A stretch of DNA of 64,000 nt from Pseudovirgaria hyperparasitica (GCF_010093815.1 NW_022985549.1:1761494-1825493), one strand, 5' to 3'. Counted from the first letter of the stretch, positions 31,109 to 42,811 are shown. Numbers and translations: made by a program. Notes: generated from the sequence alone by a model not told the origin.

Positions 31109-33284
31109 TCACGAATTCCTCACTAGGCCATCCATGTTAAACCCCTGTTCCATCCCAGCTATCGGACTAACAACAGGACTCACATCCCCTCGACTCCTTC
31201 CCTTCCCTCCTCCACCCTCCCCCTGCCGCCCTCTCCTCGCCCCAACCTCTCTCTCGTCCTCCACCACCGTCTCCGCCAAACTACTCACATCACTCATCCG
31301 CCTCGCCAGAGACCCCTCTCTATTCCGCCCATCATGATCCTCCAGCAGCGACGAGCTATACGCACTCGTCGGACTATCCAGCTCATCCCGTGTAAACGTA
31401 CGGCTAGCTCCGACTTCATACGCAGGAAGATGCGTAGCCGCCATCTGCCCGATCGCCGTCTGCCCGCCGCCACCATACGTGGCGTCTTCAGCATATATAT
31501 GCTGGGTACTCGCAGCCGTGCTCTCGTGCTGTGGTGAGAGACTGCGGCGGTATTCGTGTCCTGGATCGTATGGGTGTCCGGAGACGTAGGTTCCAGCTTC
31601 GTCGGTGTCGGAGGCAGAGGTAGAGGCGGGTTTCGGGGGGACTGTGAGGCGTTGGCGGTGGTGGCGGCGGTGGCGGCGAAGGAAGAAGAGGGCGGCTGTG
31701 AGAGCGAGGATGAGGGCTACGAGGACCCCGAGGACGATGCCTGCGATGGCGCCTGTGGAGAGGCGCGAGGGCGATGAATCGGCGTGGGCGGTTGCGGTGG
31801 TGGTAGTGGTTGGGATTGGTGAGTTGGTGGGCGAGGCTGTGAGGGTTGGAGCGGGGGCCAAAGTGGTTTGGAAGAGGGCGGTGATTTCGGCGGGGATGGA
31901 TGGGTTCGGGGTGCTGTTGGGTGTGAGTTGATGCTTGGGTTAGGAATGGCAGATAGGGTGGACGTACCTGGCTCCTGGATCGGAGAAGGGAGGATTGTTT
32001 TGTGTGAGGTCCCACTCGTCGACGAGCTGGAATGTAGAGAAGTCTATTACTGAGGTATCGCCTGGAGCCCCGGAGGTTTGTCTTTTGCATGACCCCGTGG
32101 TCTCGGGAGTGCTTGAGCCTCCTAGAGCAATACCAAAGCTGTCGCCATGTTTCAGGCAGACATGGTTGTATCTCTGGTGGCGCTTCTCAAATTCACCAAG
32201 CGCATTGTCGTCGAGAGCATTGCTGTGGCGTATCTTGGTCCAAGTGAACGCCGGAACGCTCAGACTCCCTATCTGGTTCAGGAACGCTCACTTGTTTTCT
32301 GAAGTAGAATGACTTACACACGTCACCGTATATGATTGGCTGCCCAGTGGCATCCGCCGTTCTACCGCCGTGAATGACAATGGAGAATGATTTGCCGTCT
32401 TGCGATGGCACCACCCATCCGCAGAACTTTGACCTAGCTCCGGGCACCTTGGACGCATCAGGCGTCGTCAAAACCACTTTAGTCCATTTCCCAGCTTCAA
32501 TATCGAGAAAGTCGATGTCAGTGAGCGGGAGATCGACTGGGCCAGTGCTACCAGGTTCCCACTGCGTCAATCAGTATTCAACTTCATGAAAGACATGATC
32601 GCCTTACATGTTGACCTCCTAGTACGACGAGAGCCCCTGATTTGCCAATCGGCAAAAAGAATACCGCTTCATCTTCTCTAGCAAGTTGATTCGGACCAGA
32701 CGGCGGTGGATTTAAAGTTCGTATCTTCGGCTCGTTCGCAGATGTGTCGAATACAGTAATCGTCGTACTGCCGGCATCCAGTTTCGCAGCAATGGAACGC
32801 CCATACGAAGGGTCACTGGTCATTGAGCCCGTTGGGATGTCAACTTGATCAAGCTGCACTGTCTGCCAGCCATTGTCTTTGGAGGTGTCATACTCGATCA
32901 CGTTGCCAGATTGCCCAAAAGCGTAGACTGAAGTGCGATCGTACCAGAAGCCATCCAGTTTCGCGTCGAAGTTGCTGTTCGGGATATTCTCTGTCGATTC
33001 AATACTCAGCTCGGGCAGGCTGGCCGATACTGAATGTAAGCCGGGCTCTCCTGCTGCTTCCCCGGATCCCTCGACGGGCAAAGTAGCAAAAATGATATTG
33101 TCTCCAATCAATGCAGCTATTGATGTCTCTTTAGCACGCAGCAAGTAGAATGTTGAACGTTCTTACCTTTGACCTCTACTTGGGCGCAAGGATCACTGTT
33201 ACTTGTTTCCGGCTGGTTCTGGTTCTGATCCGACTCATCTCTGGCTCCATTCAATGAACTCGCAACATCATTCAAAACCGGCAT
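31109..33284 (-). CDS. Single-pass membrane protein with Kelch-like beta-propeller ectodomain
   Basis: Exons 33284-33167, 33116-32608, 32561-32318, 32268-31968 and 31913-31109 give 658 aa. Propeller-like repeats are visible: LDGFWYDRTSVYAFGQSGN, VFFLPIGKSGALVVLGGQH, FSIVIHGGRTADATGQPI then IYGDVWSLSVPAFTWTKI, and SFGIALGGSSTPETTGS. A Thr/Pro/Ser stalk and one membrane helix (STGAIAGIVLGVLVALILAL) precede the basic stop-transfer LRRHRRHHRQR and a disordered cytoplasmic tail of about 180 residues. No signal peptide is seen in the modelled first exon, so an upstream exon may be missing. The TGG of GDVWSLSV is rebuilt across intron 3, supporting that junction. Function unknown; such proteins may sense or organise the cell surface. 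Confidence 0.75.
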
Positions 33285-34776
33285 CTTCAAAGCACAACGA
33301 CACAACTAAACAACCCCGAAAAGCAAGACAGAAAAATAATTGTCTCGACTTCCCATAAAGAAGGCAGGCATGCGGCTTACATGGAGCGAAACGAACGGAC
33401 CTCTTTAGCGCAGCTCCGCCTCGTATGCGGCACAGATGCACGGAAGGTATACATACCTGGTACAAGGCGGGCGCGCGCGCCTGACGAGGACCATGTAAAC
33501 GACGAGTGGAATGTGTTGGCTTTGAGGCATGCGTGGGTCGCCCCTAGACGTACAGCTTTTAGCGCCAAGGAGCATAATGTGAGACAGATGTTATGCACGT
33601 ACTGCACAGCCTTGTCCGGGTCGGGAAAGCTGCAGGGCACTCACTCTGTGGGGACGTTTGTTTTGCTCAATGCGTTTGAAGAATAGCTCTATGGCCTGAT
33701 TCATAGAGGTTTTTGATATGGAAGATCGACAAGATAAAGTCGAGTCGTCTACCTGCATGTTGTGATAGTCGAAACAGGCAAAGGTCATTCATCACTTCGT
33801 GAAAAAGGCCATGCACACCGTAAGCAGTCATGCGTTAATCAATAAGGCGGTCTGTATCTGATCCATGTTTGAATGACGGCCTTCTCTTGTCGGCCCCACT
33901 ATGAATACACCGACATCGATGTAGCCGCTGAAGAGGACCCTACTGTACAAACGCGGCACAGTTGCGCGCGTACTTACAGATATCTACTACCATGGAAGCG
34001 CTTAGCGCTACGCTCAGTACTATAGTGGATGATGGCATCAACAGATACACTCTGAAGAAACTGTTCATGGCGGAAACAGGCGAAGAGGCGAGGACTGAGC
34101 GAATTCCATTCGATTCACTTGGTCGTGCAGCGGCAATCAATGTTTCTTTTTTTAGCATTGTCCAGGGCTGGGAGGAACGCTAGGCCCAAAGGATGGTAGC
34201 ACAGACAAGGCCACCAACTGCATATCAATGCTATTAATCAATCTTGACACTTTTACACTTTTACACCACGCGACCTTCGACACGTCCATTCTTGATTAAC
34301 TTCTCCCTTCATCCTAGCGTATCCTGTATTCGAGAGTCGCGTTTATGGGTTCCTGTGTGCATTCAAACATACCATATACCACAAATAGGAGAACCGGACA
34401 CACGCATGCAGCGCACAACAATCCCAAGTCATGGCCAGACTTGACGCGCGCGAGATATGAGGGTGGCGTAGCCATATCATTGCCATGCCGGCACAAGTAA
34501 GCCGAATATAGCAAACATCGCACCGAAAAATGTGTTGGAAGTTGGTTCTGCCTGATCTGTCCTCAAGGCGTATAACGGGAGAATGGCATCCAAGTATGCA
34601 CTAAGGCTTCGAATACCATGTCGATTGCTGCAAGATACCTTGCACCACTCGACTCTGACTGGTTATCAGCAGTAAGTGTATCACAAGTCACTGGCCTTGT
34701 TTCACTTCAAAGTCTTCCGAAATGGTGTCGTAACCAAACACAAACATTCATGTTTGTTCGACTTAGAAGAAGGGCA
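33285..34776. other. Intergenic region, no firm gene
   Basis: About 1.5 kb. Short open frames (60-100 codons) on both strands lack recognisable domains; one at 33992-34183 (+) starting MEALSATLSTIV is the most protein-like but unsupported. A missing first exon of the Kelch-like gene could lie at 33300-33500. Confidence 0.35.
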
Positions 34777-35962
34777 TCACAGCCTCATTTCGCAACCACT
34801 CCTTCCAATCAGAATGTTGTAGCCCCTTGATTCAGTTTCTCGTATGTAGATCTCAAACCCCGGGGCATCATATACCAATCGCAGTCGATCATCCAACGTA
34901 TTGAAGTCCTGTTCGGTTTCGTTTCTCAACATTAAGATGTTGTATCCGATTGCAACATCATGAACTGTGACGAAGTCAAAGTCCGCGCCTGTGTACCGGA
35001 ATCGAAGGATGTCGCCCGTTACGGTGAGTATCATATCCATACCTGCCGTGCGTATACGTTCGGCCTGGCTTGGTGAAATCCCCAATAGCTCGTTGGCTCG
35101 TTCCCTGGTGGATCGTTTCTCTGCTGCTGCATGGTTTTGGAGAGATGTACTCGAGCTGGCCAATCCATCTGCCTTGCCGTCAGTAAGGATTTCCTTTGCT
35201 GTGTTTCCTCACGCGATCTCATCACCAATCGGCCCTCTCTCTTACTCTTGGTAGCCTTCTTACGTTCATTAGGGATACGAGTATCCGCAGGTAGATTACG
35301 GCCGGTCGTAGAACCATTGAAGTTGTAGGGTTTTCCTTGCTGTGTTTCAAAACGAAGCCATGCGCTCGGACGTACCGCCGTACTTGTACTACTCCCTTCA
35401 ATAGTGCGGACTTCAGCCTCATCTCCAAAATCGCTCTTGACATTCTCCACAGGCTCTTTCCCTTGGCCTGATGTGGCTTTCGATAAGGAGCTGTGTGAAG
35501 TAGGGTCGCGCTGTGGAATGGTATATACAGGGACTGCAGGGACAACTACAACGTTAGCAGCGGACCGGATACAGTCTCAAAAACATACTGAGCTTGACAG
35601 CTCCACTGTCAATGAGACTTTTTATTGCGCCCTTGATAACATCCGACGTAACATCTGCCGGTTGCCGGTCTGAAGGATGAGGGAACATAAAGCGCAATTG
35701 TCGAGGTCCTACTGGTGGGGTCCCAGGAACGACTCTCAGGAGGCCCGAAACCCTTCTATGGAGGCTATCTTGAGTTAATGGCTCTGTCCAATCGGCAAAT
35801 TTGAGATATCCAACTGCGGCGACTATTGTAACTTCTTCGTAGCCTTTATATTGTCAGCAAATTCTTCGCTTATCGACCAAAATTCAGGGTACACTGACTC
35901 GCATCCCAGGGACGGTTGAAGTCACTTCTCCCGCTGAGATACTCTTGCACAGCATATGACAT
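34777..35962 (-). CDS. Hypothetical protein, multi-exon, no recognised domain
   Basis: Modelled exons 35962-35899, 35843-35589, 35545-35213 and 35168-34777 give 347 aa. Each intron (43-55 nt) has GT...AG ends with a CTNA-type branch site and the frame stays open, which is the main evidence that the gene is real. The N-terminal half is globular-looking (SYEEVTIVAAVGYLKFADWT, VSGLLRVVPGTPPVGPRQLR, DVTSDVIKGAIKSLIDSGAV). The middle is polar and basic, and the C-terminal 100 residues are again ordered-looking (GDILRFRYTGADFDFVTVHD, DDRLRLVYDAPGFEIYIRET). The sequence before the chosen ATG stays open back to a possible acceptor (CTTAG at about 36000), so another 5' exon is likely. No family recognised. 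The third intron's donor has an alternative (gtgatg) nearby. Confidence 0.5.
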
Positions 35963-36507
35963 GAGGTCAACAACTTTGCATTCGGCCTAAGGTCGATGGG
36001 ACCCTCTGAAACATAGAAAAAAATTATGTATGGAATGTTGTTGGAAGCATGCCAACAATGAGATACACCGTGAAAGAGCTGAGAATGTAGGCTACTAGTC
36101 CATGTGGTGGTAGAAAGGCACCATCAATGCTAGAAAACTCTGCTGATCTAATTTTTGCTTTGGTCGCCCCTTCTCGTTGTTGATATCGCCCAAAGTGCCT
36201 TCATGGGTAATCTGAACTACATTTGAGGACTGTACCTGAGAAGAGCACGCCTGCATGTTTCAAGAGAAAAGCACGTGGCTAGATGATTCTTGAGGCAAGA
36301 GTTACCAGGCGAAGATAGACTCGTAAAGAAAAAGCTTCCATGTCCCGTTGCTTACACTAGCTACTAGCTACTCAACGCATATATCCATCAGCATTTCTAG
36401 AAGTCGCTCACTGAGCGAGATATTTACCAACACCATGCCTGCCCTTCGATAACTTGTGTTCAAATCATTCCATTGTGATGAAACAGTCCTCTTGGGAACT
36501 ATCTGAA
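35963..36507. other. Intergenic region, may hold 5' exon of the upstream hypothetical gene
   Basis: The 545 bases lie between the hypothetical gene's start and the 3' end of the CoA-transferase gene. No open frame is convincing; a short extra exon for the hypothetical gene would fit here. Confidence 0.35.
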
Positions 36508-37989
36508 TTAATCACTACACTCGACAGTCGTACTTCTACGTTGTAGCCACACCGGGCTGTCGCTGCCAAGGGGCTTGGGCATGATGTCAAAGCCGATTCT
36601 AGCCCCCTGGATATCAGCAGGATGCTTGAGAGCTCGCAACTCTCCAAAGAGGCTATTGCGTGTTTCTAACAAGTCCATGACTTGTTTCGTGTTTAGTATA
36701 TCTTCGCATTGAAACCCAGAATCACCGGGCAACTGCCCTAACGACCGGAGGTACTTCATGACACCCGCAAGAGAGACGTCCACCTGGTACGCACCACCAG
36801 TATGTGACTGATGATAGAGCGCTGCCATGATGCCAGTAGCAAGTAGGTAGCCTCCACCATAATCGAGCGGCTGGCTCGAAGTCAAACGAGCCGGCTCGCC
36901 ATGTCCAGCATGCTGAGCTTCTGACACATTCATACCAGAGCAAGTCTGGACTAGAGAATCGAAGCCTCGTTTATCAGCCCACGGCCCATCTGTTCCATAG
37001 GCAGACATGTTGGCAATTACGATTCTTGGGTTCATCGCCAGCAGCTCAGCAGGCGAGAAACCGTAGGAAGATAGGCTTTGTGGGCGATACCCCTGAAGGA
37101 ATACATCGCACGACGACACAAGGTCACGGAGCGTAGACCGATCGTCTTCGCTGTTTTTGATATCAAGTTGTATAGTACGCTTCCCTCGTGCGAGGTCTCG
37201 ATCTAGAGCAGGTTGGTCAGGGAGGTTCGGTGATGTCACCCATAATACATCTGCACCGTGGGCCGCAAGAACTCTGCCTGCTAATGGAGCTGCGATAACG
37301 CGTGATAGATCAAGGACACGGAGGCCTCGGAGACAGCTCAGATCATCACGAACGAGTCCAGGACAGAGCTCCGCCTCTGTATCACTTATCCGACGCAGGA
37401 AAACGGGAAAGTCGCTGACTGCTTTGGCCTGCGGAAGTACGTCCCATTGTGCGTATGTCCTCAAAGCTGCAATTACCGCTTTTCCGTGGTGAGCGGCGGT
37501 CTCGAGATCTACCGCGTCCCAATCCTTTGTAGCATTACTGACATCGTTGCGAGAGGCTGTAGCCGCCAATCCCAAGATATCAAGTGCAGCCTGGCGGTGA
37601 TTCGGAAACGAGTCATGTATGCGCACGTATCCATTCCTACTCGGATGAAGACCCCCAAGCGGACCCCAGCCTGACTCAGGGGGCTTGTCATCAATCGTGT
37701 ACAGTCGAACGGACTTGTACTCGGCGCATGCGTGCCGCAGATTGACAGTTACATTTGCAACAGCCGTCTTGTCTCGCGTAGCCCGAACGAGTGATGCGGC
37801 CAGTGCTGAGAGTGCGATTGTGCTCTGTGCGAGATGCCCTATCTTGAACGAAGACGGCAAGCCGAGACCAGAGCCGGTCAACGACAGCGACGTCAGCGCA
37901 TCGAGGGGCAGATTCAGGTGCTCCCAGATAGTTTCGATTGTTTGTGCGGGCGTGTACGTGCTCCGGTCGATGAGAACGGTATCGCTCAT
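36508..37989 (-). CDS. Class III (CaiB/BaiF) CoA-transferase family protein
   Basis: Single exon, 493 aa. The C-terminal 300 residues are the family III CoA-transferase core: LRGLRVLDLSRVIAAPLAGR, LAAHGADVLWVTSPNLPDQP, RGKRTIQLDIKN, CDVFLQGYRPQSLSSYGFSP, and MSAYGTDGPWADKRGFDSLV. The Asp in GFDSLVQT is the residue that carries the acyl anhydride intermediate. The enzyme moves CoA between carboxylic acids (formyl, succinyl, carnitine or alpha-methylacyl types). The first 200 residues are a divergent half of the fold, giving the two-half architecture of larger fungal members. Substrate unknown. It could activate an organic acid for breakdown; links to the 13.8-23.4 kb cluster are only suggested by distance and theme. 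Confidence 0.85.
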   Translation of the reverse strand: MSDTVLIDRSTYTPAQTIETIWEHLNLPLDALTSLSLTGSGLGLPSSFKIGHLAQSTIALSALAASLVRATRDKTAVANVTVNLRHACAEYKSVRLYTIDDKPPESGWGPLGGLHPSRNGYVRIHDSFPNHRQAALDILGLAATASRNDVSNATKDWDAVDLETAAHHGKAVIAALRTYAQWDVLPQAKAVSDFPVFLRRISDTEAELCPGLVRDDLSCLRGLRVLDLSRVIAAPLAGRVLAAHGADVLWVTSPNLPDQPALDRDLARGKRTIQLDIKNSEDDRSTLRDLVSSCDVFLQGYRPQSLSSYGFSPAELLAMNPRIVIANMSAYGTDGPWADKRGFDSLVQTCSGMNVSEAQHAGHGEPARLTSSQPLDYGGGYLLATGIMAALYHQSHTGGAYQVDVSLAGVMKYLRSLGQLPGDSGFQCEDILNTKQVMDLLETRNSLFGELRALKHPADIQGARIGFDIMPKPLGSDSPVWLQRRSTTVECSD

Positions 37990-38652
37990 TATTCTGGGCT
38001 TTGCTACTGGTTTCAGTCGGTTCTCTGACTACACATGGATCCAATCCATTCATGGACAAGCATTAGGAGCTAGCTTAGCTAAGCCCTGTGTCATCAAACT
38101 CGAACGCCTCCATAATTAGTACTTGGCGGCACAACTCAGACATGTCACCATCCATGGATGAGTAAAATCCTTCTCCGCGAACTGGCGAACATGTTGCATT
38201 ATCGTGGTTCCGCCACACGTGCTAGCTTGTATGATTGATACTACATACCTGAGGACTGTGCCACTAGGTCAGACGTGGAAAATCTTGCAGTACGAAATTT
38301 TTTCGTTCTAACACAGTGACATTCATGGCGAGCACGCCTTGCAATTCTCTTAGTTAATGGATTAACCTAGAATATAGAGAGTGGATAGATATAACTGTGA
38401 CCAGTGGCTCCACTTGTCATCAAATATCACTATGAATAGATATCCATAGGAGCATAACTAAAGGGATAGCCAAGCGAATGTTGCGCGATCATATCTTATG
38501 GTAACATTCTTAGAAATGTTTTAAGGTAAGACACATGCCCTATAACTTACCATCTCTCTTCTTTTGTGTCTTACTGCTTCTTCTATACACCCGCTCTCTT
38601 CTCTAGCCAGCACTAGGCAAGCACTCTTTTGATGTACTTCCACTTGAGTACA
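37990..38652. other. Intergenic region, no gene recognised
   Basis: The 663-bp region is AT-rich from about 38300 to 38550. It contains the divergent 5' flanks of the CoA-transferase and of the secreted metallopeptidase-like gene. Confidence 0.45.
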
Positions 38653-39678
38653 ATGTTCACCCTTACAACCCTCGCACTCCTCATAGCGATTTTTACTCCT
38701 TCTTTGGCGATTAGAGATGTCGGCTTCCATCAAGCATGTTATACCAGCAATCCAAGATTGGGCCAAGATTTCAGGGAGGCTGTAACAATGGCTCGGCAGG
38801 CCTTTGAGAGCATGGAGAAATGGAACCATGGCGAACAGAACACCGCATCCCTATTCGCCAGGTATGCCTATGAGATAATCTTCCGCCGTCACACCCAACA
38901 AGGCGCTTGGCAAGACAATATGAATTTGCAAGGCGAGAATCAAGAGAATGACCCGATTCGGCAAGTGGTGACTCGGAAGCTGGACGAGCTTGGGAAGCTC
39001 AAACAGGTGCCCCGATGGGAGCGCGCCGATATGCTCATCTTCTGCGATGACAGCCGCTGGAAGCAGGGGCAGTCTCGTGATGGGGAACCAGCACCCTGGA
39101 AGGATGAGTTGCTAGGTACGATCCTATATGAGCCGCCGCGCTGTCGTGGTATGGATCAGGAATATGTGACATATCCACCCAGTCAGTCCCATTCTCACGT
39201 TGTTGAATTCTGCCAAGGTGCGCGGAGGAGGTACACAGGCAGTGAGATGCTCCAGGGTCAGACGATAAGCACTATCCGCGAGGAGCTTCTATTTCCTTTG
39301 CTCTTGGAAATGACGCTGAAAGCACCGGATTTCCAGCGTAAGTCTATAGCAGTTCCTTTCTACAGTCTTAGCCATGTCTACAATGATTCTGCGTGTACTA
39401 ATGCCGTAACAGCTATGACGGAGCGTTCTATTTCCTGGCAAGGCGTTCTTAGCCTAGATGGGACCCTGGCAGTCTCTAATGCAGAAAGTTATGGTAAGTC
39501 TCAAGTATTCTTGCAGGACTCACCGAGCGACCATTAATGCTGTACAGTATATCTTATCCTCATGCACCGTTTGTATAGCCTGGGCCTCATCGTACTAGAG
39601 ATGGGACGTGGAACTATTGGACCAATCCCAGGTGATGGATTGGCCTGGCATCTCAATATTACCGAGCCGCTTACATGA
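38653..39678 (+). CDS. Secreted metallopeptidase-like protein lacking HExxH (putative pseudoenzyme)
   Basis: Exons 38653-39337, 39413-39493 and 39548-39678 give 298 aa. A signal peptide is clear (MFTLTTLALLIAIFTPSLA). The layout follows fungal M35-like/lysine-specific metallo-endopeptidase-type secreted proteins: a Cys-containing N-terminal part, MLIFCDDSRW, then the segment where HEMTH is expected, here LEMTL in FPLLLEMTLKAPDF, and the conserved NADSYAYF-like block, here NAESYVYLI, restored by splicing intron 2. Both zinc-binding His are replaced by Leu, so peptidase activity is unlikely. Intron 1 (75 nt) has gtaagt, TACTAAT and aacag signals but is in frame and stop-free. An ATG at 38632 would add seven residues before the signal peptide. 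Family call is from partial motifs and moderately sure. Confidence 0.65.
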
Positions 39679-40943
39679 ATGGGCTTGCCTATATCAAAAC
39701 TAATCACCAATCACCGGGCCATCTCACTTTCCCTACTGCCCATCAGTGTGTATCTGGGGACCTCAAGATCTATTCCGTATACAGCGAAGCAGAGCATAAT
39801 CCATGTCAACACAACTAAACCGTGCAGGTACAGGACCGTACTGGATGTACAGCTACTTCAAAACTACTTCAGACTGTTCCCGTCCAGTTCAAATTACGCC
39901 CTGCAATGGAGCGATATGTTGGAAAGGAGAAAAAGATACAGAAACGGGACTCGTTCTCTGGATGACATCACGGACGCTCCCGCTATACAAACACCAGCTC
40001 CTACAGGAGAAATTCCAATACCCACAGCAAACCTCAGAGGCCTTCGCTCAAGACAGGACTGCCAATGGATCGGTAGATGAGCAGCTTATCGGATGGAGAC
40101 ACGGAGAAGCTCGGAGAAGACCTCACAAGGAACAACCCCAGAATCCTGCCAAGCAGTTCGTGTGCACACAGACCTGTCGCATCGCGATGCGCTATTTACA
40201 CACGATTCAAGCATTAGAGAAGCGCCTTCGATCGCACATTGACTTGGACAGCCAAAGAATACGCGCCTCTGCATATAAAGTGGACATCACGCCGACGGCT
40301 CAGATACATACGACCTATAGACTGAATTGCGAATAAACGAGAACAAGGAACTTCAACAAGCTCTATCAAGTGTGGCAAATATGATCCAAGGTCCACAAAT
40401 GGAGAGACTCAACGTCCTTGTGTTATGAGGCACATGGCTAGTCATACCTGTAACAAGCCTGACGGTTATTATCGACAGACGCAAGAATTGAACGCGTCTC
40501 CCGTGCAAACTGTATTCACTCGGCCAGGGGAAAAACGAGTACATTCTATCTAGCACTGACAGTTTGGCTGGTGAATGAGGTGGCATGGTAAGTCCGTTGA
40601 TTCGGCAATACGTAGGGTGGGCGATTGAGAATAAACAGCGGGCATTCGCTGGTGGTAAACTTGTTGAATAGTGTGTTTAGTGGGGATGAAAGCAGCGAAG
40701 TGGACGGATATCGTATTCGCTGAAAAGTAGGAATGAGACATTACTGTGTTTACTATTCACTCACAGTCCATTGTTTCACAAGCCATGGTTCCTGTAGACA
40801 CTACGGGGAAGGGGTAGCTTGTCCATGCCCGTTCGTCCAACTTCTGAATATTGTGCTGGGAATGCCGACACTAATTACAGCAACAGCAGGCTTCACTGTT
40901 CAAGGGATCACTTTAGACAAGTTATCACGGTCTACCACAGCCA
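39679..40943. other. Intergenic region with one unsupported 177-codon frame
   Basis: A plus-strand open frame at 39803-40336 has Cys/Trp-containing sequence (ITPCNGAICWKGEKDTETG) but no recognised domain, no signal peptide and no clear splice partners. It may be chance or a decayed gene. Confidence 0.3.
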
Positions 40944-42811
40944 ATGAATTCTAGGCGCCAGTCTTGGCAATATAAGTGGGTCCCAGCTCCGGCTAGCATG
41001 TCGGGCGCGTACAGCGAACCACCCATCTCATCCAATGATCCAATCTCTGTTGCTAGTATTATAGTAAGTGCCACGTACAATATACGCGCCGCTGCCCACC
41101 CACGTTCAATGTTTCTGCCTGCTCTAGAGTCTGAGGTTCCCATCATCTATAACCTTATGCTCGAACTGCAGCCTCCAATTCCGCGTAAACGTCCTCGGTC
41201 AGAGCCACCGGAGCCCAACGAAACGTCGCAGCCTGTATCAAAAAAGCAGAGACCCAACTGTCCCTGTCCATCTCTGCCACCGCCCGCATTTTGGGACGAC
41301 TTATCAAAGATCTGGTTGACCAAACGAGCATTGAGAGAGCTAGACCGAAGAAATATTCAAGCTGCTCCAAGCCTGCCTCGTTCACCCCAACGACGAGACC
41401 GCCGACCAGTCGCCTCAAAATTCGTCGCTGGCCAGAATCGAAATTGCCCAGCTACACACTACGCGGCTCACTATATACGTCTCTGTAAGCCGGAGACCTT
41501 GAAAGATATAAAGCTATTTGCCAGAAACGGTGGTCCAGACCTATCGGACGTGAGGAACGTACGTATTGGAACGACCTATACACTGATGATAAAGCTAATG
41601 ACGCTCTCATGGGCCAGTACCCTGAGGCTATACCTTCTTCGACCCCTACAATGAGCCCAAGCCGTTCGAGGTCCCGGGGTCGACAACGGGGCTCTGCAAC
41701 TGCCCCAAGCACTAAGGCTACCACAGATACGACGAGAACGAAGAGCACGGGGGTATATGACCGTAACTTTCAGCAAAACCTCATCGATTACAGTATATAT
41801 CCTTCTGAGTACATACACCCCGCCGGCCATGCAGCCCCGAATCCAAGGAACTGGCGGACAATCAATCAGCGATTAGTACAACGTCGACCTTCTCTTTCCC
41901 CGTCCAAATTCGGGGACGAGGACTATAAAGGGTTTATGCAAGCGGATGCGAATGCCTCCAAAGAAAAGCAAGTGTCAGAATCGGTAATTCCCATTATCGA
42001 GGGTAAGGTTAGAGACGCGAAATGCCGTTCAGGAGGAATCCCGTTTACTAACCTCGACCCCCTGACGAACGGCACGCTCAAGCCTGGTAACCCGGACTTG
42101 TATTACGGCGCCCGTCCAGAACAGCTTAGTCGAGCCGTCCGCGACGAGATTGGAGGCCGTATAATCCCTTCGACGCAGCACGATCTTCCCCTGGTACCAA
42201 ACTTTTTCCTAGCAGTGAAAGGGCCGGACGGATCAGCTGCGGTGCTTAAACGACAAGCTTGCTACGATGGTGCGCTAGGAGCGAGAGGTATACATAGCCT
42301 TCAGTCGTATAGAAGTGCCGAGCCCACTTACAACAATAACGCATACACTATAACCTCTACATATCATGCTGGCACGCTGAAGATGTATACCAGCCATGTT
42401 GCCCAACCGCGGAGTCCTGGAGGCCGTCCGGAGTATAACATGCACCTACTAAAGGCGTGGGCTATGGATGGTGCTCCGGAGACATTTAGACAAGGAGCCA
42501 CAGCGTATAGGAATGCAAGAGACTGGGCAGAAGAGCAGAGGGATGAGGCAATCAGACAAGCGAATGAAACCTCGGTAGAAGCTGAGGCGCCGACCAGCAA
42601 TGCAGGTGCCAGTCCAGTCCCAAGCTTTGTAACGGCAGTCTCGGAGACAGAAGCCTCCCCTATGCTTCCTCCAGGCCCTGAGGGGTCCAATACTTCAGTA
42701 GATGAAGACCTTGAGGATCACGCACATCCAGCCAAGCATCCGATAGACCGTTCAAAGACCCCTCAGGCACGGCGTAAGCGACGCCCTGCAGGCGAATCTG
42801 ATGGGACATGA
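40944..42811 (+). CDS. Fungal-specific protein with PD-(D/E)XK-like core
   Basis: Exons 40944-41558 and 41618-42811 give 602 aa. The family, which I recognise as a frequent unnamed ascomycete protein, shows FWDDLSKIWLTKRALRELDR, RLCKPETLKDIKLFARNGGP, STGVYDRNFQQNLIDYSIYP, SVIPIIEGKVRDAKCRSGGI, NPDLYYGARPEQL, NFFLAVKGPDGSAAVLKRQA and CYDGALGARGIHSLQSY. The PD...AVK arrangement looks like a PD-(D/E)XK core whose acidic residue before xK has become Ala. Basic, disordered segments flank the core (RKRPRSEPPEP, SRSRSRGRQRG, ARRKRRPAG), suggesting nuclear location. An in-frame ATG at 40998 (MSGAYSEPP) is an alternative start. It resembles in design, not in sequence, the DUF7924-type gene at 9.4 kb. 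Confidence 0.7.

Noticed and set aside
33992-34183. Small protein starting MEALSATL
   Set aside because: Matched by an equally long open frame on the other strand and no recognised homology.
39803-40336. 177-codon plus-strand open frame as a gene
   Set aside because: No domain, signal peptide, splice partners or codon pattern like neighbours; left as an unsupported frame.
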